Positions 23,161 through 34,289 of a stretch of DNA of 64,000 nt are shown piece after piece. The notes below the pieces were generated by a model that saw only the letters and a list, made by a program, of their open reading frames with translations, was not told where the DNA came from and did no database searches. The position numbers were made by a program, and so were the translations under genes. The stretch spans positions 62,001-126,000 of the forward strand of contig NW_006494942.1 in the NCBI RefSeq assembly GCF_000471905.2, read 5' to 3'. Position 1 is the first letter of the stretch; each line of letters starts with the position of its first letter. This DNA is from Amborella trichopoda (Eukaryota; Streptophyta; Magnoliopsida; Amborellales; Amborellaceae).

Positions 23161-25021
23161 GGATTTGTCTGTTCTTTATGCTATGGGTGACCATAGCGTC
23201 AATGTCTGTCTGAGAGACGAGATGAGGGACATAATTGTCCTGTGAGGTAGAAGGAGGGGGCTACCATGGAGGTGCACCATCATAGTGATGAGAATTGACC
23301 TCATGGTTAGCCAACTGGCATGCGGCGTCGATACGATCGATCTTTTCCATCATCATGCGTATCATATCCTCAAACTTGTTCATGCACTCTTCCTGCACAT
23401 CACAGGGCTCGCTTATGACCATTACGCTGACCGTTTCATTATGGAGGTCGACATTAGTGGCAACAGAGGGCTTGCGAACTTGACAGATCGTACGTGGTAG
23501 GTCAGTTAGCAGGGGGACCAGCATTCCCTAACTGAACTCGACTCTTATATGTTGATCACCTTTGGATCGGTTCTTGATGGTCTTGGGACTGTGGCTGCTC
23601 AGTGGCTGAGTCTTTATCTACAATAGTAATCACAACACAGGGCTCATGGAGGTCTTCTTAAGGCTTCATTGTCTGAAGGGGGTAGAAGAGATTCAGTTGA
23701 AGAGGTTTGTTAGAATTGGTTGTTTTGACTGCCTTGGTCACATCCCTTTTCAAAATTTGTAGACCTTTATCGCGTTTAGCCTTGAGGTTTTGATGGACCT
23801 CTTGTAAAAACTGCGATCTAAGTCGCGGTTAGTCAGCTCTTCTTGCACAGGAGAGAGCTGCCTCCATCAGGTGCAGCAGGGGATGAGGGTCAGGAACTAG
23901 AGTCATCTTGGGTGGGGGAAGATGAAGGACTCGATCTACCATCTGGTTGATGCCCTGAGGTCTCTTGTAGGCTTGAGAGACATGACCAAAGTGATGGGCT
24001 GGTTCAGGATGGTACTCTTAGGGAAAACTTTAGAGTACCAAGGTTGAAGTTGCTTGCTCGATGAAGAAGGAGTGGACCGAAGCAGGGTTGACTCATAAGG
24101 AGGCCTGAGTTGAGGGTGAGAAGGTGTCTGTGATGGCGACGCGTGCGTGCCCCTTGAAGAAGGGTCATGGGTGACATGGGGGTCAACCCGGGCTCAAGCA
24201 AGTGGTATGGTAAGTGTCTGCAAGAGAACAGGTGTAGGCATGTCCCTTATAGAGTGCGCTTGTGTGTGCGAAGTAAGAGGATGAGGGGGTCATCTCCTGT
24301 GTACTCAAGTTGGCAGAACAGTGGCGTTGCCCCAAGCAGTGAGATGCATATGAGTAGCATGTACAGGACCTAGCCTTGGAAGGTTCGATCTTGAACACAG
24401 ACTCGAGATAACAGAGGGGTTACCCCGAGGTGTGGCTCTAGTGGGTAGCCCACGAGCCTTGTGGTGTGTGTGAGGAATGGAGATCGTGGGTTTCCACCTT
24501 GACGTGTTGAGCCTCTAGGGGTAGAGACCAATGGTACAAAAATGTGGGGGGTAGCCCTATGGCGACCCACAGAAGCAATGACAACTTGTTTACCTTTTGC
24601 AGAAAGGGACTGGGCACAGCCTTTCGGCATACCTTAGAAAAGCAACCGTTAATTGACTTGTCAGTGGCTGGGTGCATGCTGCGTGGGGCAACAGAAGTGC
24701 TGCCGGTGGAGGGTGGCTTGGAGGAGTTTCCACCAGAGGGAGGAGATGGAGAGTGAGGGACATTAAGGTCCCACCTCTCACCGGTCCAAGTTAAGACCTG
24801 GGAGCTAGACAAGGGGTCTTTGCTCAAGAGGATGGTTGGTAACGAAATCAAAGGAACTTGTTCCTTAGGGATGCTCTCGAATACGGGGATAAGAAAATCC
24901 TTGATCTCGATAAATGGTTTATAGAAGCCACAAGCCATAATAAAATGTGAAAGAACAATGAAAGCAGATAATAAAGGAAGTAACTAGTCAAATAAGAAGG
25001 AACCGGCTAAGGGGTAGTAAG
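23161..25021 (-). pseudogene. 5' leader and N-terminal Gag-extension frames of C, broken
   Basis: A minus frame opening at 24938 reads GFYKPFIEIKDFLIPVFES and KEQVPLISLPTILLSKDP, parallel to A at 6553. The sequence down to 23161 is Pro/Ser/His-rich with short frames, similar to 6900-8340 of A on the other strand. No known domain. Confidence 0.55.
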
Positions 25022-25039
25022 TCCCCAGTGGAGTCGCCA
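25022..25039 (-). other. Primer-binding site of C (tRNA-Arg type)
   Basis: On the minus strand TGGCGACTCCACTGGGGA, three bases inside the LTR end. It is the best-preserved PBS in the window and matches the Ogre-type tRNA-Arg site. Confidence 0.9.
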
Positions 25040-25849
25040 AGCTGGTTAGGTGCCATGATCTCGCCCTCCGGATCCTTAGGCGATCAGGCGGCCCGCATCT
25101 CAGATTTTAAGGGAAGACCCGAGATATTTTTGAGATCTTTCTATCGAGAATCTAGTTCAAGAACGGGGCCAGGTGTTACCAACCGGTGAGAGAGGAATTT
25201 AAAGGTGAGTTCAGGACTTACTCGGGCTAGCTCGCATGGGCGTCCTCTTAGATCACGAAGAAAGCCCCCCAATAATAAAACTGGTTTGGAATCACCTCTC
25301 TTGGCTTGTATTCTTCTTATTTTCTGCAATCACAAACATATATGGTAAAAGTTATAAGATAGGTGGGTCAGACCTCACCCTTTTCCTCTTTGAAGAATGT
25401 ACACAAGCATGCGCATTCAAAAAGAAGAAGAGAAGAAAGATAGGGGAGAGAAGAATTTGACTAAGCGAGAGGATAATGCGGTGACTAAGCTAGTGAGTAA
25501 TTGGTCTGACGTGGTAGTAAAACAGGCTCGTGTAACTAAGATCGGCTCACAGGATTACTACTAGACGTCATTACTAATACCGACTAGCTAGGCACGATGG
25601 TCAATCTGTCGTGGCAGTAAAGTGGGCCAAGTAATCCTGGCATAATAACATTACGGCTAGATGACAGGACTACTATGAGAGCTTAACCTCAATCCTTCTT
25701 AGTCGAACAACTGAGTGGCAGAATTAAGGCTATGAGGAAAGACTAAGAAGAGATGAAGGGAAAAAAAGGAGGAGGGAGAAGAAAGGAAGAGAAGAGTATG
25801 GAAGATGAGAGGATAAAGGAGAGAGAGGGAAGGAAGGAGCAGTCAGGGC

Positions 25850-26835
25850 TAAGCATTGACAACTGTGTTAGAAGGAGGAGAGAGAAAACACAGTCGGTGC
25901 TAGGCTTCACCGGCTATGTTGTACAAAGGAGAAGAGAGAGGAGATGCAGTCAATGCTAAGCTTCGCTGACTAGGTGACAGAAGAGGAGAGAGAAAATCAG
26001 TCTGCTCTAGGCTTCACCGATTGACAAAAGAGAAGAGAGAAAACTAGTTGGTGCTACACTTCATCGACTGATAGAAGAGGAGAGAGAAAACTAGTTGATG
26101 CTAGGCTTTATCAACTGATAGAAGAAGAGAGAGAAAACCAGTCGAAGCTAGGCTTCGCCGACTGACAGAAGAGGAGAGAAAAACCAGTCAACGCTAGGCT
26201 TCGTCGACTGACTGAAGAGGAGAGAGAGAAATCCAACCGGCACTAGGCTTCACTGACTGTGACAGAAGAACAGAGAGAGAAATCCAATCGATGCTAAGCT
26301 TCTCCAACTAATAGAATAGAAGAGAGAGAAATCCAATCGGCACTAGGCCTTACCAACTGACAAAAGAGAAGAGAGAGAAATTCAACAGGCACTAAGCTTC
26401 ATCGACAGACAAAAGAGAAGAGAGAGAAATCCAAACGGTGCTAAGCTTCATCGACTAATAAAAGAAAAGAGAATTGGATTGAGATAGAGATGAGAGAGGG
26501 GAGAGAGAGATATATATGAGAAGAAGAGAGAGAAAGAGAAAGAGAAAGAGATAGAGATGAGAAGAGAGGAGGAAAGAGAGAGATAAAGATGAGAAGAGAG
26601 GAGAGAGAAAGAGATAAGAAGAGAGGAGGAGAGAGAAATAAAGATGAGAAGAAGAGAGAAAGAGAGAGAGAAGAGAAAAAGGAGGAGAGAGAAAGAGGTT
26701 AGGATGAGAAAGAAAGGAGGAGAGAGAGATAAAGATGAGAAGAGAGGAGGAAAGAGAGAGATAAAGATGAGAAGGAAGGGGAGGAGGGAGAAAGAGGGGA
26801 GGAGGGAGAAAGAGGGGAGGAGAGAGAAAGTTATC
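25850..26835 (-). repeat. 45-48-bp array and CT tract in the LTR of C
   Basis: Plus-strand units such as AACCAGTCGAAGCTAGGCTT and CGCCGACTGACAGAAGAGGAG repeat about a dozen times to 26470. A GA-rich tract then runs to 26835. This is the inverted equivalent of 4950-5715. Confidence 0.85.
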
Positions 26836-26975
26836 TACTTGAAAGGAATCGACCCTTTTATTCTCTCTCCTCTGTCTCTCTCCAAGACGTACCCACAAGC
26901 TCAAGCAACAATCAAAATTTTTTTAATTGATTAAAAAAGAATGAAAAGTGTTTTTGTATAATGAGGTAGTGCCTG

Positions 26976-26983
26976 TTTATATA
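26976..26983 (-). promoter_or_regulatory. TATA box of the LTR of C
   Basis: On the minus strand TATATAAA followed by CAGGCACTACCTCA, as downstream of the TATA in A. Confidence 0.75.
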
Positions 26984-28235
26984 GAATTGAGCTAAAACGT
27001 GGGTGTACACCCAAAAAATACCTAGAATTGAAGATAATTACAATTTAATTGAATTTAAAGAAATTATAAAAATGGTTGCAAAATGACTGTTTTGCCCTTA
27101 CCTAACAATGTGTGGAATTCCAAAACAATCCCTGTTGTTGCCTGAGAACTTGCATGATCTTTCATAGCTAACCCAAGGTCGTTATGATGCCCGTTTGATC
27201 AAAAGATTATTGTTTTTTGTAGGGCTCGACATGTTTTTTAGCCATGATCATAAGACTTGTATCTTGAATGAATCTTGAAAACTTCGGATCGATTTTGTGC
27301 TCGTTCCTTAATGTTTTTTTGTGATTTCTTTATTTAATCACACTGAGCATGTCATCACAATCATGTTGCAACAAACATAGCTTGATTTCGTGTCCGGATG
27401 AAGATTTTGTCATCGTAAATTTTTGGCTGAAATCTTGAAATTCGACGGCCGGAATTTAAAGCAGATTTGACGCCTTCATGTGTGAAATCCAACCGTTCAT
27501 CGCACGTGAGGTTTAGATAGCCTCGGACAACATGCACCTAATGTAATTGGTTTTGTGTCGATCGGGTATACGAGCATCGTGATCTGGGTAATTGAAAAAG
27601 GGGTGGTGCTACTGCTGAATTTTTTGCAACTTCCTTCATCGATCAGCGACTTTCATTTAGTTTTTGTCTCTGCTCGGGCGTCGTCATGGGGCGTACCACA
27701 TATCGAATTGTTTGTCTTGATGAGACGAACACGCTCATCAAATTTGGGGGCGATCCGTCTTGGAATGAGTGAGATATAGGCCCTGAAAGTGACTTCCTGT
27801 AACTGTGAAAACAACCACCTTTAATAGTGATTTAGTGAAGGGTGGCCACACTGGAATAGTGTGTGGCCTACCTCTTTTCAGTATTTTACCCATAACTTTA
27901 TCTTAGAGTGCCCGATTAAGTCGAAGCTTGACTCATAAGGGTTTTCGACAGTACCAGATCTATTGACGGTGGTCCCACAACTGTTTAACACACCAAAAGT
28001 GTGGCTCTAGTTACAGGGTCCATTTCAGGGTGCTAGAGACTGAATTTGCTGAAATTGTTCCTTTTTGTTCACTACCTTAAACATGTCTGATTGTGATGAA
28101 ACTCGGTAGGTGGTCTTTTGAAGTGCTGATGATGATCTTGACCAATTTTGGAGCCATTCTGAGCCTGTCCAAAATTTCCACTTTATTGACCTGCTTCCTA
28201 CTAGGGATCAAGGTGCTGAAAAATACATTCAAACA

Positions 28236-29652
28236 AGAAGAAGAAAAGAAAAGGAAGAGAGAGAAGATTTACCTCGAACCTAGGGGTACCAGTCCAAAAG
28301 TTTCTCTCACCTTACTCTCTCTCTCAAACGTGACCCAACAATGAGAAGAAAGAGAAAATGTATTAAGTAAAAACTCTCTCTTTTGTGAAAGGTTGAGTCC
28401 TTTGGTGCGTACAATGATGGTACGTATATATAGAATTTGTCCCAAACATGGGTGGATGACCAAAAGTAAACCTAACTTCTGAAAATTAAGATTAAAATGA
28501 ATTAAAAGAAATTAGAAAATAGGGTGCAAAATGATAGATTTGCTCCGTCCTATCAATTCGTAGAATTCCAGAACAGTCCCTGTGTTGCCCTAGAACTTGG
28601 GTGATCTTGCATGGATGCTCCGGGGTCGTTCTGATGCCTGGTTGATCGAAAGATGATTCTTTTCTTGTAAGGCTCGGTATGGCGATCGATTTTATACCAA
28701 CTATGAGCCATGGATCGTGTTTTTATGGCACAATCATGTGACTTGAATTTTGGTTGAATCTTGAAAATTTGGATCGATGGTGTGCTTGTTCCTTGATGTC
28801 TGTTTGTGATTTCTTCACTAGAGTACACTGAGCATGCCGTTACGATCGCAAGGCAACAAACGCAGCACTATTTCATGCCTGAACGAACATTTTGTAACAT
28901 CAAAATTTTGGCAAGAATCATGAATTTTGACGACAGAATTTGTAGTGGCTTCGTCGGTTTCGTGTGTGGAATCCAACCATTCATTGTGTATGTGGTTGAG
29001 GTCAGAGATGGCCCGAGACCTTATGCACATGATGGAATTGGTCTCGTGTCGATGGGGCTTGCGAGCGGTGTGATTCGGCCGCTCGAGAGAGGCATGACGC
29101 TGCTGAATTTCCTGCACTTTCTTCATGGATAAACGACTTCTCTCTAGCTTTTCTTCGCGCTCGGGTATCATCACGGGGCGTGCCACATACCGAATCGTTC
29201 GTCTTGATGCAGCGAACATGCTCACCAAATTTGAGAGGGATCCGACTTGAAACGAGTGAGATATAAGTGTTGAAGTCACTGCTGATGACTTTCCCTTCAA
29301 TGATGTAGAGTTGCAGGGTGGCCTCATGGGAATAACGTGCGGCTCTTTTTGTTTCCCTATTTTACTTATAACGTCTTCTTAGAGTGGTCTCATAGAAAAT
29401 TGAGACACCGAGATTGTAACTCTAGTTATAGGCTCTGTTGTAGGGTGCTAGAGACCAATTCGGCTGGAACTGCTTCTCAGTTTGCAATACCTTAGACGTG
29501 TCAGAATGCGATGAAACTTGACGGGTAACGTTTTAGAGACCTCATGAAGATCTTAGCCAGTTTTGGGGCTATTTTGAGACTGTCAGGATTTCCACTGTTT
29601 GGTAGGCTTTATTGAGCAGGGGCCCCATGATGATGAAAAAAATATTCCAACA
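28236..29652 (-). repeat. 3' LTR of element B, partial (interrupted by C)
   Basis: It starts TGTTGGAATATTTTT on the minus strand at 29652 and carries the U3 shared by all elements here, a TATA at 28425-28432 and the start of the transcribed part. It stops at 28236 where C begins. The rest should lie left of the window. Confidence 0.85.
28425..28432 (-). promoter_or_regulatory. TATA box of the 3' LTR of B
   Basis: TATATATA about a dozen bases after the CCACCCATGTTTGGG block (minus strand). Confidence 0.7.
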
Positions 29653-29710
29653 ACATGCCCCACCAATTATGTCTTCAAAAGAATCGAGAAGTGCAATCAT
29701 TTGAGAAGTT

Positions 29711-29905
29711 TGAGGGATCTTGTCGAAGTCCTCACCCTCAAGGGACTATTTGTGATTCTGAAACGTGAGGCCTTTGTAGGGACCTCCTTGGACAGAATCA
29801 GACTTGAGGGATCTTGTCGAAGTCCTCACCCTCGAGGGATTTTTGTGATTCTGAAGCGTGAGGTCTTTTTAGGGACCTTCTCAGATAGAATTAGGCCTAC
29901 GTGAA
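29711..29905 (-). repeat. Direct duplication of about 97 bp next to the polypurine tract of B
   Basis: GAGGGATCTTGTCGAAGTCC begins at 29711 and again at about 29808. The two units agree over nearly their full length. D has this segment once (about 47810-47900). Confidence 0.8.
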
Positions 29906-30769
29906 GGTCAAGCTTTAAGAACCTTTTGGTCGGCATTGTTCGCTGCTACACTAGGTTTGCTTTTGATGCTCAGGGTATCTTTGTAGGTCCCGTCTAGTGG
30001 GGTCCAGTCTGTGGCTTCTGAACTATCTCGAAAGTCTGGTCTCATGTAGCCTAGGGGATTTGGTGAGGAATACCCTGAAAGTCTGGTGTCATGTAGCATG
30101 TGGTAGGTTGAACCCTGACTTTGTCAGTTTCTTACCTTCGTGACGATCTTTAGCATTTTAGAGGGATTTTTTTGTCATCGACCTCACCCTCGAGGACTCT
30201 TGTTGTAATTGGGAGATCTTACACGGCTCTCACTCCCTGGCGAGCCATGTTATTGATGTTTGAAGTGCGGGAGATCTTATGTGGATCTCACTCCCCGGCA
30301 AGGCATTTTGTGTTGGTTGATATTTGACATTTGAGGATTTTAGGTAGACCTCATTAGAATTGTGATTGTTTTAGAAATTGAGTGTCGATTGAGGCAGCGG
30401 TCATGCGTCAACCTGTGTAGTCGGTCAAAGCGCCCTAGTGCGGGTTTTCACTTGGACAAGCGAAGTGGCACAGTAAAGACAGTTTTCACCAACTTCTGTT
30501 ATTTCTAGGCTCTTTTACCCATGACCTTGCAATCATGTTCACCCTTTTCATCCATTTGTGCTCATGATGCCCTTGTGTAGTTTTCACCACGCCTGGATTT
30601 TATTTTCCACGGAACTCTCTTACTCATGGTTTTCTGACCATGCCCATCCATCATTTTTATTCATGGCGTTCTCTTGTCATGGTGTAAACCATGCCCATTT
30701 TTTGTGAAGGCATATTTTTAGAGTCCTGCCTTCAAGACCTGTGCGAAGCCTTTTAACGTCACGCGGCCA

Positions 30770-31790
30770 AGACTTGCACTATAGTTTAGGGTCATACAAC
30801 TGGACCGTGATTGTGCAGTTTAAAGTCATGTAGTTAAGGCTAGAGCTGTGTAGTTTAAGGTCATGTAGCGCGGACCATGACTATGCAGTTTAAGGTCATG
30901 CAATGTGGACCATTATGTGGGTCGCCATGTGGACGAAGCTCCATGGGGGATAGGTCTTTGAATTACAATCTGATTCCTTGTGGATAAAATAATTAAGGCT
31001 ACTCACAAGCTAAGGGTGGCAATACGAAGAGTGGCAAGTGGAAGCGAATCTTCACTGGGGATTAGTAGGGCCAGTGTGACTCCACGAGGATAATGATGGA
31101 GCTTCATGTAACTCCAATAGGGTGACAGTCTGGACTACAATCGTAACCCCGTTAGAGGTTGAGAAGATAAGCATGGACCTAAATCCTGGGGATAGTGTGT
31201 GGCAATAGGGTTTGACTCTCACTAGGATGTTAGTGCGAAACAAACTCATTGGGGATTAAAATGTTAGGTACGACCTTTTTCATACATCTAACTCCACCTG
31301 AGATGTTGATGAAATACGCCTTAGCGAAAAGGTGATCTATCTCTTGGTTAAAGTTTTGTGTATGGGCCATTTGTCACGCTGTGCATTACAGTTTAGGGTC
31401 TTTAAGCTCGGACCATTGCTATGCAATTTTAGAGTCGTGCAGCTAGGACCATGCAGTGTAAGGTCGTGCAACTAGACCTCTGCTATAGTTTAGGGTCATA
31501 TATGGTGGTAAGACTTTTAATGTCATGCGGCTAGAACGTGCACTATGATTAAGGGTCACATAGCTGGACCATGGTCGTGCAATTTAGGGCCTTGCGACAA
31601 GGACTAAGCAATTTAGGGTTGTGCAATTAGACCCTCGTTATAGTTCAAGGTCATATAGTTTGGACCCCGATCGTGCAGTTTTGAGTCGTGCAATGAGGAT
31701 TAAGCAGTTTAAGGTCAAGCAACTTGACCTCCACTACAGTTTAAGGTCATATAGTTTGGACCATAGCAGTGCAGTTTAAGGTCATGCATA
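30770..31790 (-). repeat. GACCTTAAACTGCA-type arrays in B
   Basis: Plus-strand copies such as TGCAGTTTAAGGTCATGCA and AGTTTAGGGTCATA occur at 30770-30910 and 31380-31790, split by about 450 bases of other repeats. It is the same family as in A, D and E. Confidence 0.8.
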
Positions 31791-31994
31791 TCGACCGTGG
31801 CATGGTGAAGGAATACGACTCCATGGGAAACAGAGCCATCACCGGAGACTGGACTCCCTGAGGAATGAGACTGTGGCATAAAGAATGAACCTCTTGAGGC
31901 AGTAGGACAATGGTCCAGATGGGAGTCCCATGGCATGCGAATGGCACTAAGCATTGGATGGCGCACGTGGCATTATGCCTAAATGATGCACACA

Positions 31995-32130
31995 CGGCGT
32001 TAGGTACTTGTAGAAGGGCGCGATGTTAAATCTTTGACGAAGGGCGCACGGTCATAACCTATGGGCAAAGGCACGCGACGATGGCTTTTGACGGAGGCAC
32101 GCGGCGATGGCCTTTGGGTGAAGCACGCGA
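31995..32130 (-). repeat. 25-26-bp array in B
   Basis: Five units such as GAAGGGCGCACGGTCATAAC, GGCACGCGACGATGGCTTTT and GGCACGCGGCGATGGCCTTT. The inverted 25-bp array of E (60790-60960) is the same family. Confidence 0.75.
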
Positions 32131-32185
32131 CAATTGCCTTTTCGGGTCTCTGGTTTTGACCCACCTCGACCTAGTTTTATTGCCG

Positions 32186-32310
32186 TCAAGAACTGGGGAC
32201 TGGAGTGTCATTATGTGTCTGTCGAGGGCAGTTTGCGGCACTACTGGGTATAAAAAAGGGGAAAACCCCTCTTTACTGTTTTACTGAAGGGGTAAAATAG
32301 TTGAAGAGTT
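32186..32310 (+). promoter_or_regulatory. Antisense promoter of element B (TATA at 32249-32257)
   Basis: GACTGGAGTGTCATTATGTG...GGCAGTTTGCGGCACTACTGGG is followed by TATAAAAAA and GGGGAAAACCCC, then TTTACTGTTTTACTGAAGGG. E has the same series on its minus strand: GACTGGAGCGTCATT, GCAGCACTGTTTAG, TATAAAAGGGGG, TTTTACTATTTTACCGAGGG. Conserved order, TATA position and a GA-rich start region point to a real core promoter for the antisense gene. Confidence 0.65.
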
Positions 32311-33140
32311 TTTAGAGAGAGAGAGCCAGAGCAAAGGGTTTCTGTCGAGAGATTTTTTGGCTATAACTTCCCTGTCAAAATCTGCAGTAGAGAGGGAGCA
32401 CTTTCTAGCGAGCTTTAATGGGTTGTGGGCCATCGCGAGGTGCTTGCAAACATCTTTAAAGAGTGCTGAGGCTCTCCGAGCAAGGAATAGGGTTTCTCGA
32501 GGCCTTAGCCAGGTTCGCAGAGGTGCCCTAGTGAAGTTTGAGTGTTCCTTTGGTAGTTCTGCGATTAAAGGGCAGTTTGTAGAGAGTTCAGAGGGCTTTG
32601 TCAGTCCTCTAGTTATTAGAGGAGAAGGAGGAAGAACAGTGGGCTCACCCGAAACTCAGTAGAATTCTGGTGAGCTTGTGGCAAATTGCCGTAGTGCAGA
32701 AGCAGGGAGAAGGGAAACTCACGGGGTCACATGGAAGATTTCTGAGGATTCCGGTGGTTTTCCACCAATTCTTGTAATGAGTGGAAGGCGGTTTTTGGTG
32801 AGCAAGAGCAAGTTCCCAGAGAAGAGGGGAAACGCTGGTGGGAACGCAAAGGGTTGCGGGACGGTAACGGTCGAGCGACGAAGGGTCGTGGACTGTGAAC
32901 AATCGCCCTCTGCACGCGTGGTGACAGGCCACACTACAAGTGTCAGGCGGCTAGTTCGTATTGCAAGGAACACATGTGTGGTGCATGCTTGTCAGCTGGA
33001 GCACTAGCATTAACGCATTTTGATCGCGAGACGGTGATATCATCTCAGTGGGCAGGCAATGATAATCTGGCTTTCTAATTTTTTTTTGCGCGTAGCCATC
33101 TGTCGGTTATAAGCCTCTCAATCGAATATCTTCTTCGCAG
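32311..33140 (+). other. Leader and probable intron of the antisense gene of B
   Basis: No convincing protein is seen; a 101-codon frame at 32357-32662 has no counterpart in E. Blocks are conserved with E, for example GTGACAGGCCACACTACAAG and AGTGTCAGGCGGC at 32921-32955 (E: GTGACAGGCCACACAACGAG). The end, a T-rich run and then CTTCTTCGCAG at 33130-33140, looks like a plant splice acceptor; E has AACTTCGTAG at the matching place. I cannot fix the donor site. Confidence 0.5.
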
Positions 33141-34059
33141 TCGGCCAAGGCTTCAAAAGTTCCCAGAATGTAGGTCTCTTCAAAACGGGGACCTTATCAT
33201 TATTGAGGACAAAGAGCCTCCCATTACTGATAAAGGACCACATCCTTCATCTCAACCTATTATTTCTGGGGGCAAAGATGTAGCGCCTTTTTGTGGCCTT
33301 ATAGTAATGGGCAACACGGTGATTTCTCGTACTACTTTGAGAGGGGGACTTATGTTTCTTGTTCGAAAGGAACCTGTCATAGGTGCAGCTTTTGTAAGCA
33401 CCTCTTTCTCAGAGCAAGTTGTTCATCCTCTCATTTGGCGCACTCGTGGTGGCTTTATCATATCACAAGCCAAGATGCCTTTCCCTGTACAGGTTACTAG
33501 GTTCAATCATTGTAATGTCTCCAAGGACAATGAGCATGACGTTCTCAGAGCCGCTTATCAACTTTTCAATCAAGCTTCTTTCTTTGAGTTGATCGCATTC
33601 TTGCTTTTGATGAAGAGGATGATGGACAACCTAATAGACTTTGACATCCCTTCTGCAGACTTGTTCAAAGAGAAGGTGACTAAAGTGACTCAACAAGCTA
33701 GGGCAGTTCTGGATTTAGAAGAATCAACTTTCATTCAAAAGCATCATTCTATTAGATCTTTACTTAGACTCGTCCCTGGGCCTTTGACTGTTGCTCATGC
33801 TGCGATGGCGCACCTGGGTAACCTTAAAACCAACTTTCTCATGCGACAATTCGTTCACTTGGACTTCAAGAGCTTGCCTTCGATATCTAATGAAATCACA
33901 TGTTTTGAAAACGAAGATGATATGGCGATTCTTGAGTGGACCATCTATGATTTGGGAGACTTGCTTGCTACGACCCTTGAGGTAGGAAAAGACCCATTTT
34001 CTCCTCAGTTGGTACGTGGAGAATACCCTCCTTTGGTTAGAAAGTTTTCCTTTCTTTAG
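33141..34059 (+). CDS. Antisense ORF of element B, unrecognised protein, open frame
   Basis: One frame stays open from the probable acceptor (33140) to the stop at 34057, about 306 codons; from the first ATG (33307) it gives 250 residues. The product starts MGNTVISRTTLRGG, is Leu-rich and mostly helical in character (FFELIAFLLLMKRMMDNLID at about residues 96-115, then IRSLLRLVPGPLTVAHAAM), and has no clear signal peptide or Cys pattern. It lies opposite to the element and ends tail-to-tail with the protease-tail frame. I do not recognise the family. It occupies the position of the PMD-like gene of E and C and shares the 3' flank (TGTAAAAAT...GATGAATGAAGC), but the protein is not obviously PMD. 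Openness over 900 bases stands out against the decayed sense frames. Confidence 0.6.
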
Positions 34060-34232
34060 GCGGTAGCTATGAAGGATGGAATCAAGTGGACACAACAGGA
34101 CCATTATAGGCTTAGTCTTGAGAATTGAGTGAACACCTTCATTAATAATTCCTTGTATACAAATTGCCAGTATTAGTAGTAAAATGCACCCTTTTGCCTT
34201 TTACTGACATTTGTAAAAATCTTTTGTTGATG

Positions 34233-34238
34233 AATGAA
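34233..34238 (+). promoter_or_regulatory. Poly(A) signal-like site of the antisense gene of B
   Basis: AATGAA in TTGATGAATGAAGC, about 175 bases after the stop. It aligns with AATAAA at 732-737 after the antisense gene of C. Confidence 0.45.
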
Positions 34239-34289
34239 GCAACTCTTTTCTCTCTCTATGCAATGCATGTCCCTTATTTTCTTTTCTAT

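Larger units (their letters stand above)
1..28235 (-). mobile_element. Element C: Tat/Ogre-like Ty3/gypsy retrotransposon, broken, left end outside window
   Basis: Two blocks (1-2961 and 21805-28235) of one minus-strand element, separated by the nested element A. The order from its 5' end is LTR 28235-25043, PBS, leader, gag, linker, protease, short tail, then an antisense PMD-like gene that runs off the left edge. Only one LTR is visible, so the 3' LTR must lie left of base 1. No RT or integrase is seen in the visible part. The right end (TG at 28235 on the minus strand) abuts the interior of the 3' LTR of element B, so C inserted into B. The adjacent bases AGAAG (28236-28240) would be one target-site copy. 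The coding parts carry many breaks. Lineage is inferred from PBS, protease and gag style. Confidence 0.85.
25043..28235 (-). repeat. 5' LTR of element C
   Basis: A 3,193-bp LTR, minus strand, starting TGTTTGAATGTATTTTTC at 28235 and ending CACCTAACCA at 25043. It has the same modules as the LTR of A: U3, TATA at 26976-26983, CT tract (purine on the plus strand, 26475-26835), a 45-48-bp array (about 25850-26470) and the conserved end. Its partner lies outside the window. Confidence 0.9.
29653..32185 (-). other. 3' region of element B with tandem repeats
   Basis: No gene is seen. From the LTR leftwards in element order it has: a polypurine core GGTGGGGCATG (29653-29664, minus strand); a 97-98-bp direct duplication (29711-29905); repeats of GGGAGATCTTA(C/T) with CTCACTCCC (30200-30310); the GACCTTAAACTGCA array on the minus strand (30770-30910 and 31380-31790); and a 25-26-bp array (31995-32130). 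The same order of pieces occurs in D (47757-50190) and, inverted, in E. Confidence 0.75.

Noticed and set aside
25022-25039. Possible tRNA gene fragment
   Set aside because: Only the 18 bases complementary to a tRNA 3' end are present, at the LTR edge: a primer-binding site.
26644-26934. 96-codon Arg/Lys/Glu-rich frame
   Set aside because: Translation of the GA-rich side of the CT tract in the LTR of C.
32357-32662. 101-codon frame in the leader of the antisense gene of B
   Set aside because: No matching protein in the equivalent leaders of E or A; probably transcribed leader.
33141-34059. Envelope-like gene in element B
   Set aside because: It is antisense to the element, has no signal peptide or clear transmembrane anchor, and has a promoter block of its own; Athila-type env-like genes are in sense orientation.
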